Counted from the stretch's first letter, positions 29,991 to 39,812 are shown. The stretch: DNA of 64,000 nt from Rhodoferax sp. BLA1 (GCF_013416775.1 NZ_SZVI01000001.1:1-64000); one strand, 5' to 3'. A program made the numbers and translations. The notes: a model not told the origin generated them from the letters alone.

Positions 29991-30710
29991 CTATGGTTGT
30001 GTTATCCCGGACGGGTGGTCTTTGGGACGCAGAGTATCCGCCGTAGGCAGTAAACGGGCTGGGTTGCCAACCACCACTGCGTGATCTGGAACATCGCGCG
30101 TCACCACGGCGCCAGCCCCAATCAGGGCACCGGCACCAATGCGAACGCGGGGGAGCACGCTGGCACCAGCGCCGATGAAGGCATCTTCACCGACCCAGAC
30201 ACAACCACACAGCGTGGCCCCTGGCCCGACAAACACACCGGCCCCCAAAACACACTCGTGGTCCACGACAGCGCGGTGATTCACGATACAAACATCTCCA
30301 AGCGTTGCCTTCGCCGCGACAACGGCCATGGCCAGAACTTGTCCACCGGCACCCACCCTCGCCCATGGACTGACACTGGCCTGCGGATGGATCAGCGTCG
30401 GCATGTCAACACCCTGCTGGTTTAGGCTCGCCTGGATGCGCTGGCGATGGTGGCCCTGTCGGCCCACTGCCGCCGCACCATACAAGCGCAGCGCACTCGC
30501 CTGTGTCTGGCGCCACTGAAGCCAACCACTACACCCAGCCAGCACCGGCACCCCTTGCCGCAAAGTGGGCACCGGCAGTTCGTCAACAAACGCCACAACG
30601 CGGCCTTGCTGCTGCTCAATCATGTCCAGCAAAACAGTGGCATGGCCAGAACAGCCCCAGATGACCCAGGACGTGCACTGCAAAGATGAAACACCTTCAC
30701 GCTCCAGCAT
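29991..30710 (-). CDS. NeuD/PglD-type sugar N- or O-acyltransferase
   Basis: About 239 residues: an N-terminal Rossmann-like part ([16 protein letters not shown]...VVAFVDE) and a C-terminal left-handed beta helix of hexapeptide repeats (about 120-225: [48 protein letters not shown]). The catalytic His lies in VVDHEC. This architecture acylates amino sugars such as 4-amino-4,6-dideoxy hexoses. The start overlaps the aminotransferase by 14 bases; a GTG 15 bases further in has a better GGAG. It follows the aminotransferase, which would make its substrate. Confidence 0.85.
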   Translation of the reverse strand: MLEREGVSSLQCTSWVIWGCSGHATVLLDMIEQQQGRVVAFVDELPVPTLRQGVPVLAGCSGWLQWRQTQASALRLYGAAAVGRQGHHRQRIQASLNQQGVDMPTLIHPQASVSPWARVGAGGQVLAMAVVAAKATLGDVCIVNHRAVVDHECVLGAGVFVGPGATLCGCVWVGEDAFIGAGASVLPRVRIGAGALIGAGAVVTRDVPDHAVVVGNPARLLPTADTLRPKDHPSGITQP

Positions 30711-31821
30711 GTTGCAGTGCCTCCCGCACGACCGCCACCACGCGGTCAATATCGTGATCGGTCATGTCGTGAAAGCTCGGCAAGTTCACAGCGCGTTCAT
30801 AGACACTTTGTGCGTGCGAACCCGTCGGTCCGGGCGGCATCCAAGTCAGCGTCGACAGGGGCGCAAAGAACGGCCGAGCGTCAATATTGGCCTGCTTAAA
30901 GCGATGCAGGAGTTCGTCAGCAGACAAAGGAATGTGCTCGGCTACAACCACTGTCGGCATCCACGCACCAATACGAGTCCCCGGCAGTTCAGGATTCATT
31001 GTTATGCCAGACACGTCAGCAAAGGCCTCTCGGTAGCGCTGCATTATTTCAAGCTTGCGCGAAATCAATGACTCCACACGCCGCAACTGCGCACACCCGA
31101 AAGCAGCTTGCAGGTTGGACATCTTGTACTTAAAACCCAACATGTCGGGCCAGAACTGACGCGTCTGCCCTTTCACTCTGCCATGGTTAGACAGGGAGAG
31201 CACTTTGTCATAAAGCGCCTGCTCGTCGGTCACGAACATGCCTCCCTCGCCAGTAGTGATGGTTTTGGAGCCGTGAAAAGAAAACGCACCAAACACACCC
31301 AAAGCTCCTGCGCGGCTGCCACCATACATGGAGCCAATGGCCTCGGCAGCATCCTCTATGACCGGAATATCGAACTCACGCCCCAGAGCCAGCAGCGCAT
31401 CCATGTCGCACAAGTTACCGTACAGATGGACTGCGATGATGGCGCGTGTACGGGGTGTGATGGCAGCACGCACGGCAACCGGATCAATGCACCAGGAATC
31501 CGGCTGAATATCAACCAGCACCGGGCGTGCACCCAAATGCAACACTGGAGCCACCGAAGCCACCCAATTGGTATCGGCCAGGATGATCTCATCACCTTCG
31601 CCAACCCCCAGGGCAGCAAGCCCCATATGCAAGGCCCCGGTACAGCTCGATGTTGCAATGGCGTACTTCACACCAATGTGTGCAGCAAAGGCTGCTTCAA
31701 ATCGATCCAAGTAATCGTAGCAATGTGGGCCCCAGCCATTGCGTGCGGCGTCTGTCGCCAGCGCCACCTCTTCATCAGTGATAGATGGGCGAGACAGTGG
31801 AATACGTCGATTGCTATTCAT
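30697..31821 (-). CDS. DegT/DnrJ/EryC1/StrS-family PLP-dependent sugar aminotransferase
   Basis: 374 residues from ATG 31821 (TGGAGG upstream). PLP lysine K186 in [14 protein letters not shown] is present, which separates it from the His-bearing dehydratases of the same fold. Other family marks: [31 protein letters not shown]. The ATG overlaps the stop of the preceding methyltransferase (TAATG). It would transfer an amino group to a keto sugar nucleotide. Confidence 0.92.
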   Translation of the reverse strand: MNSNRRIPLSRPSITDEEVALATDAARNGWGPHCYDYLDRFEAAFAAHIGVKYAIATSSCTGALHMGLAALGVGEGDEIILADTNWVASVAPVLHLGARPVLVDIQPDSWCIDPVAVRAAITPRTRAIIAVHLYGNLCDMDALLALGREFDIPVIEDAAEAIGSMYGGSRAGALGVFGAFSFHGSKTITTGEGGMFVTDEQALYDKVLSLSNHGRVKGQTRQFWPDMLGFKYKMSNLQAAFGCAQLRRVESLISRKLEIMQRYREAFADVSGITMNPELPGTRIGAWMPTVVVAEHIPLSADELLHRFKQANIDARPFFAPLSTLTWMPPGPTGSHAQSVYERAVNLPSFHDMTDHDIDRVVAVVREALQHAGA

Positions 31822-33089
31822 TAAAACACCTCCAGGCGCGGCACGGCCACAACAAACTTCCCACCCCATTTGTGCACGTAGTCCAGCTGCGCGGCGACTT
31901 CATCTCGCAGATTCCATGGCAGGATTAACACACGGTCGGGCCGGTGGGAACGTAAGTGGGCTCCGTCAACAATGGGGATTCGGCTGCCCGGCAAAAACTT
32001 GCCCAGCTTGGCGGGGTTTTTATCCACCACATAAGGCAGCAAGTCAGGTCGCACACCGGCAAAGTTGAGCAATGTGTTGCCCTTGGCGGCGGCGCCGTAG
32101 GCACCCACGGTGAGCCCTTGAGCCTGACACTGCAATAAAAATGTGAGCAATTTGCGCTTGATACGTAAGGCCTGGGACTCAAAATCTCTGTAAAAACTCT
32201 GCCCCAACATACCGGCTGCGGCCTCGGTGGCCAGCAGTTGCTGCACACGCGCTGCGGCCTCTGGTGTGGCCTGCGGGTGGTGGTGGACATCGGCACGTGT
32301 GGCAAATACTCGCAAACTGCCGCCGTGGGTGGGTAACTCTTGCACGTCTATCACGGCCAACCCGTTGGCAGCAAAAATGCGCTGCACGGTGGTGAAAGAC
32401 AAATAGGAAAAGTGTTCGTGGTAGAGCGTGTCAAACTGGCATTGCCGCACCAATTGAAGCAGGTGCGGAAACTCAAACGTGGCCACACCCTGTGGCTTGA
32501 GCAGCACCGCGAACCCGGCCACAAAATCGTTGATATTGGGCACATGCGCCAGCACATTGTTGGCCACCATTAGGTCAGCGGCATGGCCTTGTGCAACAAG
32601 CTCACGCGCCAGCGTCACACAAAAAAAACGCTCGATGATGGGAATGCCTTTGGCACGCGCAGCGGCCGCTGTGCTGGCGGTTGGCTCAATACCCAAACAG
32701 GATACCCCGCGCTGCGCCACATATTGCAACAGGTAACCATCGTTGGCGGCAACTTCAACCACATGGCTCTGTGGCCCCAATGCAAGACGCGACACCATGT
32801 CTGCCACGTAAGTCTGCGCGTGAGCCAGCCAGCTGCTAGCGTAAGAGCTGAAATAGGCATATTCAGCGTCAAACAATTGGTCAGCTTGGGCAAAGTCTTC
32901 CGTTTGCACCAACCAGCATTTCTCACATACCAACACGCGCAACGGGTACCAACGCTCGGGGGCATGTAATGCCTCTGGGCTCAGGTAGGCATTTGACGGT
33001 GGCGCACTGCCCAAATCGATCAGGGGCAGGGTGACCGGCGCGCCGCAATGCCTGCAGGTCATTGGGGCATAGTTGGCGCAGGTATTCAC
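31821..33089 (-). CDS. sugar C-methyltransferase (TylC3-like, zinc-binding N-terminus)
   Basis: 422 residues. An N-terminal zinc-binding region has CRHCG and CEKCW pairs; a class I methyltransferase core follows (VVEVAANDGYLLQYV, GIEPTAS), and the C-terminal part (AAAKGNTLLNFAG) matches the domain that binds the keto sugar. This three-part architecture methylates a carbon of NDP-keto-deoxy sugars. GTG 33089 overlaps the epimerase stop (GTGA) and has AAGGA upstream; the TTG at 33095 is less likely. Confidence 0.9.
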   Translation of the reverse strand: MNTCANYAPMTCRHCGAPVTLPLIDLGSAPPSNAYLSPEALHAPERWYPLRVLVCEKCWLVQTEDFAQADQLFDAEYAYFSSYASSWLAHAQTYVADMVSRLALGPQSHVVEVAANDGYLLQYVAQRGVSCLGIEPTASTAAAARAKGIPIIERFFCVTLARELVAQGHAADLMVANNVLAHVPNINDFVAGFAVLLKPQGVATFEFPHLLQLVRQCQFDTLYHEHFSYLSFTTVQRIFAANGLAVIDVQELPTHGGSLRVFATRADVHHHPQATPEAAARVQQLLATEAAAGMLGQSFYRDFESQALRIKRKLLTFLLQCQAQGLTVGAYGAAAKGNTLLNFAGVRPDLLPYVVDKNPAKLGKFLPGSRIPIVDGAHLRSHRPDRVLILPWNLRDEVAAQLDYVHKWGGKFVVAVPRLEVF

Positions 33090-33646
33090 AGACAAATTCC
33101 TTCAAAAACATCGGTGAGCGGGGCATGGGCGGTGTCACGCGCGGATCGCTCAACGATCGCCATTGGCCAGGCGATGCCCAGGCGCGGGTCTAGTGCATCA
33201 ACCCCACCCTCAAGTTCTGGTGTGTGCGGTGTGGAATGGCAGTAGATCAGTTCGGCATGGTCACTCAAGGTTTGAAAACCGTGGGCAAAACCCGCTGGAA
33301 TCAACATGGCTAGCCCGTTCTCTGGCGACAACTCCTGCGCATGCCATTGCAAAAACGTGGCTGACCCGGCACGCAAGTCAACCGCCACGTCCCACACCAC
33401 ACCCCGCAAGCAGCTGACCAACTTGGCATCGGCAGCTGGCGAGTGTTGAAAGTGCAAACCACGTACCGTGCCACACCGGGCCGTGTAGGTGTGGTTGATC
33501 TGTGCAACAGGCATCGTCCAACCTGCGGCAGCCAGCTCTTGTGAACAAAACAGGCGCGACAAAAAACCACGTGCGTCACCCAGGCGCTGGCGCTCAATAC
33601 ATTTGAGGCCATCTAAAGAACTTGCTCGAACAGCGAAGCGAGTCAT
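33086..33646 (-). CDS. RmlC-like NDP-4-keto-6-deoxyhexose epimerase
   Basis: 186 residues, cupin fold of the dTDP-4-dehydrorhamnose 3,5-epimerase family. Catalytic H65 (VRGLHFQ) and D90 (VAVDLR) are present, with RDxRG-like RLGDARGFLSRLF near the start. In this operon the substrate is more likely a CDP sugar, so it is an RmlC homologue rather than rhamnose RmlC; whether it works at C3, C5 or both is not known. Four-base overlap with rfbG upstream. Confidence 0.85.
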   Translation of the reverse strand: MTRFAVRASSLDGLKCIERQRLGDARGFLSRLFCSQELAAAGWTMPVAQINHTYTARCGTVRGLHFQHSPAADAKLVSCLRGVVWDVAVDLRAGSATFLQWHAQELSPENGLAMLIPAGFAHGFQTLSDHAELIYCHSTPHTPELEGGVDALDPRLGIAWPMAIVERSARDTAHAPLTDVFEGICL

Positions 33647-34701
33647 GCTGAGGCCTCAAACGCTGCGATATCAGCAAAACACAAGTCGCGCACGTCAGCA
33701 CCAGCAAACTGCGCCCGGTACCAAGCCATGGTGCGCCCCACCGCGTCTTGCAAGCCCCAGCGTGACTGGACGCCCAACACTGTGCGGACTTTGGCCACTT
33801 CTAACGCCAAGGCATTGGCTTCGTGTGGCTGAAAACTATTGTTTTCATAGCTGGTTGTGCAATATTCATGAGGGCTTGAGGCCAACTTAATCACATCTCT
33901 GACCGATGCCACCTCGTGGGAAGGCGGGCCAAAGTTGTAGGCACCAGCCAACGTCGGTTGCGCCCATAGCTTTTCGGCCAAGCGTACATACCCCGCCAAC
34001 GGCTCCAGCACATGCTGCCAGGGGCGGGTGGCGTTCGGATTGCGGATCACCAACGGGCGCTGTGCTTGCCAGGCCCGCACCGCGTCGGGGATCAAGCGGT
34101 CAGCCGACCAGTCTCCACCACCGATGACGTTGCCTGCTCTGGCGCTGGCCACGGCCACGCCCGATGTTTGCAAAAATGAAGCGCGGTAACTGGCGATGAC
34201 AAGCTCAGCAGCGGCCTTGCTGGCGCTATAAGGATCGTGCCCACCCAGTGCGTCATCTTCACGGTAGGGGTAACACCATTCGCGGTTGTGATAAACCTTG
34301 TCTGTGGTGACGGCAACCACCACACGCACCGAGTCCAAGCCACGCACGGAATCCAGCAGGTTGGCGGTCCCCATGACGTTCGTGGCAAAGGTATCCAGCG
34401 GCTGCTGGTAGCTGGTGCGCACCAGGGCTTGGGCAGCCAGGTGGAAAACAACTTCCGGGCGGGCCACTCTGACCAGATTGGCCAGCGACTGGGCGTCTCT
34501 GATGTCGCAAAAGTGGCTATCCAAAGACTGCATATTGCCCAGCAAGGCAAACAAATTGGGCTGAGTGGCAGGCGGCAACGCAATGCCGATCACTTCCGCC
34601 CCCAAACGCTGCAACCACAAGGCCAGCCAAGCGCCTTTGAAGCCGGTATGCCCGGTCAACAATACCCGCTTGCCTTGCCAAAAAAGGGCGTCAGGCCGCA
34701 T
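33643..34701 (-). CDS. rfbG: CDP-glucose 4,6-dehydratase
   Basis: 352 residues from ATG 34701, which overlaps the rfbF stop (TAATG). Extended short-chain dehydrogenase: NAD-binding LLTGHTGFKGAWLALWL (about 15-31), a YSASK catalytic motif near the middle, and the RfbG-type stretch VIGGGDWSADRLIPDAVRAW. It makes CDP-4-keto-6-deoxy-D-glucose from CDP-glucose. Confidence 0.93.
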   Translation of the reverse strand: MRPDALFWQGKRVLLTGHTGFKGAWLALWLQRLGAEVIGIALPPATQPNLFALLGNMQSLDSHFCDIRDAQSLANLVRVARPEVVFHLAAQALVRTSYQQPLDTFATNVMGTANLLDSVRGLDSVRVVVAVTTDKVYHNREWCYPYREDDALGGHDPYSASKAAAELVIASYRASFLQTSGVAVASARAGNVIGGGDWSADRLIPDAVRAWQAQRPLVIRNPNATRPWQHVLEPLAGYVRLAEKLWAQPTLAGAYNFGPPSHEVASVRDVIKLASSPHEYCTTSYENNSFQPHEANALALEVAKVRTVLGVQSRWGLQDAVGRTMAWYRAQFAGADVRDLCFADIAAFEASA

Positions 34702-35471
34702 TACCAAATCTTCCAAGGCGCTTTGCCAAACGACCACATGTCTTCGAGCATGGTCTTTTCCCGCAGGGTGTCCATGGGTTGCCAGAAGCCATGGTGCTCA
34801 AACGCCATGAGTTGACCATCTGCAGCCAAACCAGCCAACGGTGCGGCTTCCCAAGGCGTACTGTCATCAGCAATGCGCTCAATCACTTGGGGGGACAAGA
34901 CAAAAAAGCCGCCATTGATCAAACCCCCATCACCACGCGGCTTCTCCGTAAAGCCCTGCACCACTGCACCATCCATTTGCAGGGCGCCATAACGCCCGGG
35001 TGGCTGTACCGCAGTCACGGTGGCGAGTTTGCCGTGTCGGTGATGGAAAGCAATGGTGGCTGATATATCCACGTCGGAAACACCGTCGCCATACGTAAAA
35101 CAAAAGGCGTCTTCGTCGCGCACGTACTCGGCTGCACGTTTAAGGCGACCGCCCGTCAAGGTGTCCTCACCCGTGTCAACCAGTGTCACCCGCCAAGGTT
35201 CGGCATGCTTGCAATGCACCTCCATGCGGTTACTCGCCATGTCAAAGGTCACATCGGACATGTGCAGGAAATAGTTGGCAAAGTATTCTTTGATCACGTA
35301 ACCGCGGTAGCCGCAGCAAATCACAAAGTCGTTGACGCCATGGGCGGAGTACATCTTCAGGATATGCCAAAGGATGGGCTTGCCGCCAATTTCAATCATC
35401 GGCTTGGGTTTGAGGTGGGTTTCCTCAGATATCCGGGTACCCAAGCCCCCGGCCAGAATGACTGCCTTCAT
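34701..35471 (-). CDS. rfbF: glucose-1-phosphate cytidylyltransferase
   Basis: 256 residues. Nucleotidyltransferase motif AVILAGGLGTRISEET and KPKPMIEIGGKPILWH, then FVICCGYRGYVIKEYFANYF and FCFTYGDGVSDVD, all typical of RfbF. It makes CDP-glucose and is the first gene of the seven-gene sugar operon, divergent from flhD with 278 bases between them. Confidence 0.94.
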   Translation of the reverse strand: MKAVILAGGLGTRISEETHLKPKPMIEIGGKPILWHILKMYSAHGVNDFVICCGYRGYVIKEYFANYFLHMSDVTFDMASNRMEVHCKHAEPWRVTLVDTGEDTLTGGRLKRAAEYVRDEDAFCFTYGDGVSDVDISATIAFHHRHGKLATVTAVQPPGRYGALQMDGAVVQGFTEKPRGDGGLINGGFFVLSPQVIERIADDSTPWEAAPLAGLAADGQLMAFEHHGFWQPMDTLREKTMLEDMWSFGKAPWKIW

Positions 35472-35580
35472 GTCACCACCCGCTCAAGCTAAATAGATGT
35501 TTGACTATAGAACCGAAAGAAGCCCATCTAGCGGTGCAATTGGCCAACATTTCACCTTCAATTCCAGATGCAAGACCACC

Positions 35581-35601
35581 ATGTAGGAATTTGCCTTACA
35601 T
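35581..35601. promoter_or_regulatory. inverted-repeat operator candidate upstream of flhDC and rfbF
   Basis: ATGTAGG, six bases, CCTTACAT. The halves resemble the site of NarL/GacA-type regulators (TGTAAG-N6-CTTACA), with one extra base between the halves. It lies about 150 bases before flhD and 110 before rfbF in the divergent spacer, so it could control either. A NarL-type regulator is encoded at 8.8 kb; the link is only inference. Confidence 0.35.
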
Positions 35602-35749
35602 GATGCCATCCCAGCGACGACACCCGCAACATCCAAACACTGATTCAAGTTTTTGGACCAGGCTTCCAGAATCGGTCCCAAGGTGATGAACACGGCAATT
35701 AGGCCGCAAACACCATCCAATTGATTGACCTATTTTTCTGGAGCCGACC

Positions 35750-36076
35750 ATGAACGACGACCAACTCTCCCGGGAAATCCGTGATGCCAACCTCACCTAC
35801 TTGATGCTGGCGCAAAACGTGATTCGCCGCGACAAGGCCGAGGCACTGTTTCGCCTGGGCATCTCGGAAGAATCGGCCGACATGATTGCGATGCTGTCTC
35901 CTGCGCAGATCTTGAAGATTGCGTCGAGCCCGATGCTGCTGTGCCGCTTCCGCGTGGATGACGACATGGTCTGGAACCTGTTGACCAACCACAACGCCGC
36001 CAAGGTGGACAACGACGCCACCACCAAGTTGCATGCCAGCATCCTGATGGCCGGCCGTTTCGCCGAAGCCCTGTAA
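35750..36076 (+). CDS. flhD: flagellar master regulator subunit FlhD
   Basis: 108-residue subunit of the FlhD4C2 activator of class II flagellar genes. The conserved NLTYLMLAQNVIRRDKAEALFRLG and MLSPAQILKIASSPMLLCRFR are present. CTGGAG lies before the ATG. It is cotranscribed with flhC, 11 bases downstream. Confidence 0.96.
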   Translation: MNDDQLSREIRDANLTYLMLAQNVIRRDKAEALFRLGISEESADMIAMLSPAQILKIASSPMLLCRFRVDDDMVWNLLTNHNAAKVDNDATTKLHASILMAGRFAEAL

Positions 36077-36087
36077 GGAGTTGCACC

Positions 36088-36633
36088 ATGGCCACCACAT
36101 CAACCAAAAGCGTCTTGAACGACTCCAAGCAGGTGGAACGCGCTGTCGCGCTGATCCAGCTGGGCGCGCGTCTGCAGGTATTGGAGAGTGAAACCAATCT
36201 CTCCTACGAGCGGCTGCTGCGCCTGTACAAAGAGGTGGCTGGCAAGTCGCCTTCCAAAGGCCAGCTGCCGTTTTCTACCGACTGGTTTCTGACCTGGCAG
36301 CCCAACATCCACGCCTCGCTGTTTCTGAACACCTACGAATACCTCAACAAGGTCAGCGCCCTGGAGGACATTGAGGCGATCATGAAGGCCTACCGGCTGT
36401 ACAGCGAGCAAATCGCCAACTGCGGCGTGGAGCCGCTCTTGAGCATCACCCGCGCCTGGCGCCTGGTGAAGTTTGTCGACAACCACATGCTGGCCATGAC
36501 CAAGTGCAGCAAGTGCGGCGGGCATTTTGTCAGTGAGCCCTATGAGAATTCACGTCACTTTGAATGCGGCTTGTGCACCCCGCCAGCACGCGCGGGCAAG
36601 GGGTCTGCGGGTGGCGGCATCTTGCTGCACTGA
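36088..36633 (+). CDS. flhC: flagellar master regulator subunit FlhC
   Basis: 181 residues; the zinc-binding cysteines C140, C143, C160 and C163 (CSKC and CGLC) are intact and typical of FlhC. Family stretches YERLLRLYKEVAGKSPSKGQLPFS and WRLVKFVDN also match. AAGGAG precedes the ATG. It is followed by a strong hairpin terminator. Confidence 0.97.
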   Translation: MATTSTKSVLNDSKQVERAVALIQLGARLQVLESETNLSYERLLRLYKEVAGKSPSKGQLPFSTDWFLTWQPNIHASLFLNTYEYLNKVSALEDIEAIMKAYRLYSEQIANCGVEPLLSITRAWRLVKFVDNHMLAMTKCSKCGGHFVSEPYENSRHFECGLCTPPARAGKGSAGGGILLH

Positions 36634-36651
36634 ATTTGCTTCTATTAACAT

Positions 36652-36695
36652 AGCGAATAGCCCATGCCCGATAAGGGCTACGGGCTATTTTTTTA
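36652..36695 (+). terminator. terminator after flhDC, formed by a palindromic repeat copy
   Basis: AATAGCCC (36657-36664) pairs with GGGCTATT (36682-36689), with a smaller inner GCCC/GGGC pairing, followed by TTTTTTT. On the minus strand it reads ATAGC-CCGT-AGCCCTT (36688 to 36673), the family core. It separates flhDC from motAB. Confidence 0.8.
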
Positions 36696-36701
36696 TATAG
36701 C

Positions 36702-36728
36702 TCAAGTCGCCTGAAAGCGGGACGATAT
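36702..36728 (+). promoter_or_regulatory. sigma-28 (FliA) promoter of motAB
   Basis: TCAAGTCG, 11 bases, GACGATAT. Spacing matches the sigma-28 consensus exactly; five of eight and six of eight bases agree. Located 73 bases before the motA start and directly after the flhC terminator. Confidence 0.65.
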
Positions 36729-36800
36729 GATAGAGATGCAGGACGCGCCATGCGTGCGACCCCACTTCTCTAACAATCGCCCCTCTTAAGTAACCCGCCT

Positions 36801-37658
36801 ATGTTCGTTATTGTTGGTTGGCTGATCGTGATGGTGTGCGTCTTTGGCGTGTACATCTTTCACGGCGGCAACATCATGGTGGTCTTGAAAGCTCTGCCAT
36901 TTGAGTTGATCACCATTGGTGGCGCCACCTTGGGCGCCTTTGTGGCCAACAACCAGATGAAGGTCATCAAGTCCAGCATCAAGGGCTTGGGCACCTGTTT
37001 CAAAGGCAGCAAATACACCAAAGCCCGCTACATGGACCTGCTGGCCCTGCTGTATGACATCTTGCAAAAGGCCCGCAAGGAAGGCCTGATGGCTATTGAA
37101 AAAGATGTCGAAGACCCCCATTCGTCTGAAATATTCAAAAAACATGGTGCGGTAGGCAGTGACCACCATGTGGTGGAGTTCATCACCGACTACTTGCGCA
37201 TGATGGTCTCGGGCAACCTCAACGCCCATGAGATTGAGTCGCTGATGGATAGTGAAATCGACACCCACCACGCCGAAGAACATGCCGCAGTGGCTGCGCT
37301 GCAACGCGTGGCTGGTGGCTTGCCCGCGTTTGGTATCGTGGCCGCTGTGCTGGGGGTGGTGAACACCATGGGTTCGGTGGGGCAACCACCGGCTGTGCTG
37401 GGCGGCATGATTGCATCGGCCCTAGTGGGGACTTTCCTGGGTATTTTGCTGGCTTACGCGTTTGCTGAGCCACTGGCAGGCCTGCTGGAGCAAAAGGTGG
37501 AAGAAGCCGGCAAAGAATTCCAGTGCATCAAAACCACGCTCTTGGCCAGCATGCAGGGCTACAACCCTGCGACAGCCATCGAATTTGGCCGCAAAGTGCT
37601 GTTCTCGACGGAGCGCCCCTCATTTGTCGAACTCGAAGCGTTCGTCAAGAAGAAATAA
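36801..37658 (+). CDS. motA: flagellar stator protein MotA
   Basis: 285 residues, four membrane segments: two near the N-terminus (about 2-20 and 35-52) and two after residue 170. The cytoplasmic loop and the PAFGIVAAVLGVVNTMG segment with its conserved Pro are present. Together with MotB it forms the proton channel that drives rotation. Confidence 0.97.
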   Translation: MFVIVGWLIVMVCVFGVYIFHGGNIMVVLKALPFELITIGGATLGAFVANNQMKVIKSSIKGLGTCFKGSKYTKARYMDLLALLYDILQKARKEGLMAIEKDVEDPHSSEIFKKHGAVGSDHHVVEFITDYLRMMVSGNLNAHEIESLMDSEIDTHHAEEHAAVAALQRVAGGLPAFGIVAAVLGVVNTMGSVGQPPAVLGGMIASALVGTFLGILLAYAFAEPLAGLLEQKVEEAGKEFQCIKTTLLASMQGYNPATAIEFGRKVLFSTERPSFVELEAFVKKK

Positions 37659-37675
37659 ACATCTGAATCACCAGC

Positions 37676-38626
37676 ATGGCAACCGACGCCAAAAAACTCC
37701 AGCCCATCATCATCAAGCGGGTGAAAAAGGCCGGCCATGTCGCCCATGGTGGCGCCTGGAAGATTGCCTACGCCGACTTTGTGACCGCCATGATGGCGTT
37801 CTTTTTGCTGATGTGGCTGCTGGGTAGCACCTCAGAAGGGGATAAAAAGGGCCTGTCAGACTACTTTTCGTCCCCCTTGAAAGTCGCCATGGAGGGTGGC
37901 CCGGGTGCCGGGGCCAGCCAGAGTGTGATCAATGCCGGTGGCAACGACCTGACACAGACCGCTGGCCAGTCCAAACGAGGTGATGGTGCCAGCCCTGCGG
38001 CGCGCAAACTCTCAGGCGAACAAGACCGGGTTTCCCGCGCCAGGAAAGACGCCCAACAGATGGCGCAGTTGAGCGCCAAGATCAGCGCCATGATTTCGAA
38101 CAACCCCAAGTTGGCGGAGTTCAGTGACCAGATCAAGCTGACTATCACACCCGATGGTCTGCAGATCCAGATCGTGGACGATCAGAAACGCCCGATGTTT
38201 GACAGCGGCAGCGCCAGCGTCAAACCTTATATGCGCGACATCCTGCAACAAATCGGGCTGGCGCTGGTGGACGTGGACAACAAGCTCAGTGTCGATGGCC
38301 ATACCGACCAGACGCCCTACGCCAGCGGTGTGCGTGGCTACAGCAACTGGGAGCTCTCGGCAGACCGGGCCAATGCCAGTCGGCGCGAGCTGATGTCTGC
38401 GGGTGTGCTTGATGACAAGGTGGCCCGCGTCATGGGCCTGGCTTCAAGTGTGTTGCTGGATGAAGAAAATCCGCGCAGTCCGTCCAATCGTAGAATCAGC
38501 ATTACCATCTTGACTCGCGAGGCAGAAGAACGTCTGCTGGGAGCCAGGCGGGTGGAAGCGCCAGCGACAACTGAAAGTGCAACAAAACCGGATCAAACAG
38601 GTGTTGCCCCCACTGTCAATCCCTAA
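37676..38626 (+). CDS. motB: flagellar stator protein MotB
   Basis: 316 residues: one transmembrane helix (about 32-50) with the proton-binding D34 in AYADFVTAMMAFF, a flexible linker, and a C-terminal OmpA-like peptidoglycan-binding domain (VDGHTDQTPY, NWELSADRANASRRELM). The C-terminal 30 residues are a Thr/Pro-rich tail. 17 bases after motA. Confidence 0.97.
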   Translation: MATDAKKLQPIIIKRVKKAGHVAHGGAWKIAYADFVTAMMAFFLLMWLLGSTSEGDKKGLSDYFSSPLKVAMEGGPGAGASQSVINAGGNDLTQTAGQSKRGDGASPAARKLSGEQDRVSRARKDAQQMAQLSAKISAMISNNPKLAEFSDQIKLTITPDGLQIQIVDDQKRPMFDSGSASVKPYMRDILQQIGLALVDVDNKLSVDGHTDQTPYASGVRGYSNWELSADRANASRRELMSAGVLDDKVARVMGLASSVLLDEENPRSPSNRRISITILTREAEERLLGARRVEAPATTESATKPDQTGVAPTVNP

Positions 38627-38695
38627 GCTTACGTGACATCATGATCGGAAATCACTTTATGACAATTCCAGTGTGCGCCATTGAAAGGTTACCTT

Positions 38696-39085
38696 ATGGC
38701 CAATGATCTCAAGTTCTTGGTGGTTGATGACTTCTCCACCATGCGGCGCATTGTGCGCAACCTGCTCAAGGAAATTGGCTACTCCGAAGCGGATGAGGCC
38801 GAAGATGGCGTGGTTGCGCTCAACAAGTTGCGAAATTCAAGCTTTGATTTTGTGGTGAGCGACATCAACATGCCCAATATGAACGGGTTTCAGTTGCTCA
38901 ACGAAATCAAAAAGGACGACAAGCTCAAGCACTTGCCAGTCTTGATGGTGACCGCCGAGGCCCGCAAGGAAGACATTGTGATGGCAGCCCAGCAAGGCGC
39001 GGCAGGCTACATCGTCAAGCCGTTCACCAAAGCCACGCTGGAAGACAAAGTCAACCTGATCCTGACGAAGCTGGGGATGAAATGA
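38696..39085 (+). CDS. cheY: chemotaxis response regulator CheY (second copy)
   Basis: 129 residues from ATG 38696. Receiver with D11/D12, D56 (SDINMP), T86 and K108, and the FliM-binding face typical of enteric-type CheY ([14 protein letters not shown]). It overlaps cheZ (ATGA), so this copy is the more likely switch-binding CheY. The copy at 6.8 kb is more diverged. A short unannotated spacer separates it from motB. Confidence 0.96.
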   Translation: MANDLKFLVVDDFSTMRRIVRNLLKEIGYSEADEAEDGVVALNKLRNSSFDFVVSDINMPNMNGFQLLNEIKKDDKLKHLPVLMVTAEARKEDIVMAAQQGAAGYIVKPFTKATLEDKVNLILTKLGMK

Positions 39086-39744
39086 CTGCAGGCACCCCTT
39101 CCGGTTCTGTGACTGGCACGCCAGAGTTGTCTCAAGACATTCACCATCGCATTGGTGTTCTCACGCGCCAGCTGCACGATTCGCTGAATGGCTTGGGGCT
39201 GACAGACAAAGTCAAAGATTGGGCAGATGAGATTCCTGACGTCAAAAGCCGTCTGTCCTACATTGCCCGATTGACCGGCGAAGCCGCCGAAAAAGTGCTT
39301 AACAGTGTGGATCAAGCCAAGACACACCACGACCACATTGCTGCTGAAACACGCCGCATTGGCGCACTGATTGTCAAGGACCCGGTGGCGGCTGTGGCCA
39401 AAGGCCATGTGATGAACTTCATCACCGATGTCGAAGAAGCAACCAAACACATCGACAAAAACCTGACCGACATCATGATGGCGCAAGACTTTCATGACCT
39501 GACCGGGCAGGTGATCTCCAAGGTCGTCAATCTGGCGGCCAACATTGAACAGCAGTTGGTGCAACTGCTGATTGTCACGGCCCCGACGCAGCCGGTTAAT
39601 AAGCCGGTTGAAACACCCACAGGCACTTTTGTGGTGCATGAGCACCCCGTTCTGCAGGGTCCAGTGGTCAACCCCGAAGGCAATCCCGACGTGGTCAAAG
39701 GCCAGTCCGAGGTGGACGATTTGCTCGCCAGCCTGGGCTTTTAA
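39082..39744 (+). CDS. cheZ: CheY phosphatase CheZ
   Basis: 220 residues, mostly a long helical hairpin. The catalytic segment [18 protein letters not shown] carries the conserved Asp and Gln, and the C-terminus DDLLASLGF is the CheY-binding helix. Four-base overlap with cheY. Confidence 0.96.
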   Translation: MTAGTPSGSVTGTPELSQDIHHRIGVLTRQLHDSLNGLGLTDKVKDWADEIPDVKSRLSYIARLTGEAAEKVLNSVDQAKTHHDHIAAETRRIGALIVKDPVAAVAKGHVMNFITDVEEATKHIDKNLTDIMMAQDFHDLTGQVISKVVNLAANIEQQLVQLLIVTAPTQPVNKPVETPTGTFVVHEHPVLQGPVVNPEGNPDVVKGQSEVDDLLASLGF

Positions 39745-39757
39745 GACAGGTCAAAAC

Positions 39758-39802
39758 AAGCAGGGAAACGCCCTGCTTATCGCGCTTTAGTTCCAGAAGC
39801 GC
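39758..39802 (+). terminator. hairpins after cheZ
   Basis: AAGCAGGG, five bases, CCCTGCTT (39758-39778) is a perfect eight-base stem; a second stem GCGCTT/AAGCGC follows (39782-39802). No long T tract follows the first stem on the plus strand, so termination may be partial. Both lie in the 96-base cheZ-flhB gap. Confidence 0.5.
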
Positions 39803-39812
39803 AAAAAGACAA

